Assembly (NCBI GenBank): GCA_021767845.1
Contig: JAASSQ010000146.1
Span: forward strand, 1-7,285
DNA: 7,285 bases
Direction of reading: 5' to 3'
Origin: Roseovarius sp.
GTDB lineage: Bacteria > Pseudomonadota > Alphaproteobacteria > Rhodobacterales > Rhodobacteraceae
This document shows, in pieces, positions 5,773 through 7,285 of this stretch. Below the pieces are notes generated by a model. That model did not search any database and was not told where the DNA came from. It saw only the letters and a list, made by a program, of their open reading frames with translations. Positions within the stretch are counted from its first letter, which is position 1. Each line of letters opens with the position of its first letter. Position numbers and translations under genes: made by a program.

Positions 5773-7119
5773 ATGACCCAGCCTCTCGAACACTTGACCG
5801 ACGCTTTGCTGACCGCCGCCCGCAAGGCCGGCGCCGAGGCCGCCGATGCGCTGGCCGTCGAGGGGCGGTCGATCACCGTGGACATGCGCGGCGGGGCGCT
5901 GGAACAGGCGGAACGGGCCGAGGGCGTGGATGTCGGGCTGCGGGTTCTGATGGGCCGGCGGCAGGCCTGTGTCTCGGCCTCGGACGCGCGGCCCGAGACA
6001 TTGACCGCGCTGGCCGAACGCGCCGTGGCGATGGCCCGCGAGGCGCCCGAAGACCCGTGGGTCGGGCTGGCCGATCCCGACCAGTTGGCCGAAGGCTGGG
6101 ACCTGGCGGCGCTGGAACTGGCCGACCCCGCGCCCGAACCGTCGCCCGAGATCCTGCAGGAGGACGCCCGCGCCGCCGAGGCCGCCGCGCTGGCCGTCCA
6201 GGGGGTGAGCCAGGTGCAATCGGCCAGCGCCGGGTATAGCTGGCGGGCCGTGCACATGGCCGCGACCAACGGTTTCGCGGGCGGCTATGAACGCACCGAC
6301 CGCGATCTGTCCTGCGTGGCCATCGCCGGCGAGGGCGCGGGCATGGAGCGCGACCATGACGGCGACAGCCGGATTTTTCAGACCGACCTGCGCGACGCGC
6401 GCGCGATCGGCCGCACCGCCGGGGAACGGGCGGTGGCCGCGCTCAACCCGCGCAGGCCGCGCACCGGGGCGTACCCGGTGCTGTTCGACGAGCGCATCTC
6501 GTCGTCGCTGATCGGGCATCTGCTGATGGCGGCCAATGGCGCGGCGATTGCGCGGGGCTCGTCCTGGCTGCTCAACCGTTTGGGCGAACAGGTTCTGCCC
6601 GAGGGCCTGTCGCTGATCGAGGATCCGGGGCGCGCGCGGGCCATGGGCTCGCGCCCCTTCGATGCCGAGGGGCTGCCCACGCGGCGCCGGGCGCTGGTGG
6701 ACAAGGGGCTGCTGACCGGCTGGACGCTGGACCTGGCCAATGCCCGCAAGCTGGACATGGCCCCCACCGGCAACGCCAAGCGCGGCACCTCGGCCCCGCC
6801 CAGCCCCGGCAACTGGAACATCGAGCTGACCCAGGGCGACAAGAGCCGCGACGACCTGATCGCCGAGATGGGCACCGGGCTGCTGGTGACCTCGATGATC
6901 GGATCGACGATCAACCCCAATACCGGCGATTATTCGCGCGGCGCCTCGGGCTTCTGGGTGGAGAATGGCGAGATCGTCTGCCCGGTGAACGAATGCACCA
7001 TCGCCGGCAGCCTGCCCGACATGCTGCGGCGGATCACGCCGGCCAACGACGCGCGCCCGTGGCTCAGCCGCGTGGTGCCGTCGCTTCTGGTCGAGGGGCT
7101 GACGATTGCCGGCGAGTGA
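5773..7119 (+). CDS. tldE: TldE/PmbA family protein (TldD-TldE protease partner), 448 aa
   Basis: In E. coli, TldE (PmbA) pairs with the metallopeptidase TldD; the complex degrades unfolded peptides, matures microcin B17 and affects CcdA turnover. This protein has PmbA hallmarks in order: an N-terminal domain with SITVDMRGGALEQAE (residues 33-47), GRTAGERAVAALNPR (213-227), GSSWLLNRLGEQV (262-274), GTGLLVTSMIG (367-377), and the conserved end NTGDYSRGASGFWVENGEI (383-401) through MLRRI and PSLLVEGLTIAGE. Length matches E. coli PmbA (about 450). I find no HExxxH zinc motif, which fits TldE rather than TldD. It is cytoplasmic, with no signal peptide. It appears to start its own transcription unit after the upstream terminator, and its last 14 bases overlap the next gene, implying coupled expression. 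No tldD is in the window, so the partner must be encoded elsewhere. Confidence 0.93.
   Translation: MTQPLEHLTDALLTAARKAGAEAADALAVEGRSITVDMRGGALEQAERAEGVDVGLRVLMGRRQACVSASDARPETLTALAERAVAMAREAPEDPWVGLADPDQLAEGWDLAALELADPAPEPSPEILQEDARAAEAAALAVQGVSQVQSASAGYSWRAVHMAATNGFAGGYERTDRDLSCVAIAGEGAGMERDHDGDSRIFQTDLRDARAIGRTAGERAVAALNPRRPRTGAYPVLFDERISSSLIGHLLMAANGAAIARGSSWLLNRLGEQVLPEGLSLIEDPGRARAMGSRPFDAEGLPTRRRALVDKGLLTGWTLDLANARKLDMAPTGNAKRGTSAPPSPGNWNIELTQGDKSRDDLIAEMGTGLLVTSMIGSTINPNTGDYSRGASGFWVENGEIVCPVNECTIAGSLPDMLRRITPANDARPWLSRVVPSLLVEGLTIAGE
7093..7098 (+). promoter_or_regulatory. Ribosome binding site of the cysQ-like gene, inside tldE
   Basis: GAGGGG lies seven bases before the TTG at 7106, within the tldE reading frame. 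It supports a non-ATG start for the downstream gene. Confidence 0.55.
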
Positions 7120-7285
7120 CCTTGGCCTTCTGATCGACGCCGCCCGCGCGGCGGGCAAGCTGGCCATGCGCTTTGCGGGGCCGGCGGCGCTGCGCTGGGA
7201 CAAGCCCGGCGGCGCGGGCCCGGTGACCGAGGCCGACATGGCGGTGAACGACCTGCTGGAAGAGCGGCTGCGCGCGGCCCGGCCC
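7106..7285 (+). CDS. cysQ: Inositol-monophosphatase superfamily protein, probable 3'(2'),5'-bisphosphate nucleotidase CysQ, first 60 aa
   Basis: Sixty codons are visible and the frame runs off the window end. LGLLIDAARAAGKLAM followed by DKPGGAGPVTEADMAVNDLLEERL is the N-terminal pattern of the superfamily, where the VTxAD segment contributes to the metal site region. The later Glu and WDxxDGT metal motifs lie beyond the end. The form DKPxGAGPVTEAD is what I recall for alphaproteobacterial CysQ, which hydrolyses PAP from sulfate assimilation to AMP; inositol monophosphatase or another sugar phosphatase is possible. The start is nearly forced: an in-frame TGA at 7100-7102 sits just upstream, TTG at 7106 is the only plausible start codon before the conserved helix, and the next ATG (7166) would remove that helix. 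The gene overlaps tldE by 14 bases, suggesting translational coupling. Confidence 0.82.
   Translation, partial: MPASDLGLLIDAARAAGKLAMRFAGPAALRWDKPGGAGPVTEADMAVNDLLEERLRAARP

Noticed and set aside
5743..7239. Long minus-strand open frame (498 codons) opposite tldE
   Set aside because: Composition is that of an antisense shadow and the plus-strand frame has full-length PmbA similarity.
1..7285. Search for CRISPR arrays, tRNAs, insertion sequences, phage or toxin-antitoxin genes
   Set aside because: No regularly spaced repeats, tRNA-like cloverleaf, transposase or integrase motif, or small paired genes were seen; the intergenic gaps are all about 200 bases or less.

Overview
The window is very GC-rich, and gene content and gene style (DUF2125-type periplasmic protein, tldE followed by a cysQ-like gene, SDR plus crotonase pair) suggest a chromosomal segment of an alphaproteobacterium, most likely of the Rhodobacterales (Roseobacter/Paracoccus type). 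This assignment is inferred from protein recognition and composition, not from a marker gene. There are no rRNA or tRNA genes, transposases, integrases, phage genes or CRISPR repeats; it looks like ordinary core or near-core chromosome.

Layout, left to right. Positions 1-1074 (+) hold the C-terminal three quarters of a multicopper oxidase whose start lies outside the window. A 181-base gap follows with several inverted repeats and a plausible promoter. Positions 1256-2401 (+) encode an AI-2E (TqsA-like) family membrane transporter. It converges across about 147 bases on a minus-strand pair: an SDR oxidoreductase (3909-3160) and a short crotonase (3163-2549), joined by a four-base ATGA overlap. 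A 135-base divergent intergenic region separates the SDR from a secreted, cysteine-free DUF2125-type protein (4045-5568, +), which ends in a clear intrinsic terminator (5591-5621). A new unit then starts with a promoter-like sequence: tldE/pmbA (5773-7119, +). This overlaps by 14 bases the TTG-started beginning of an inositol-monophosphatase-superfamily gene, probably cysQ (7106 to beyond the window end).

How the genes may work together. The SDR and crotonase are very probably co-translated and act on acyl-CoA or related substrates. The crotonase has lost both glutamates used by true enoyl-CoA hydratases and lacks the usual C-terminal region, so its chemistry is unlikely to be classical hydration. 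The multicopper oxidase and DUF2125 proteins act outside the cytoplasm. TldE is the non-catalytic partner of the TldD metalloprotease, whose gene is not here. CysQ-type enzymes recycle PAP from sulfate assimilation. I see no convincing novel multi-gene system; the most checkable oddities are the degenerate crotonase, the 22-base palindrome after the multicopper oxidase gene, and the tldE-cysQ overlap with a near-forced TTG start.
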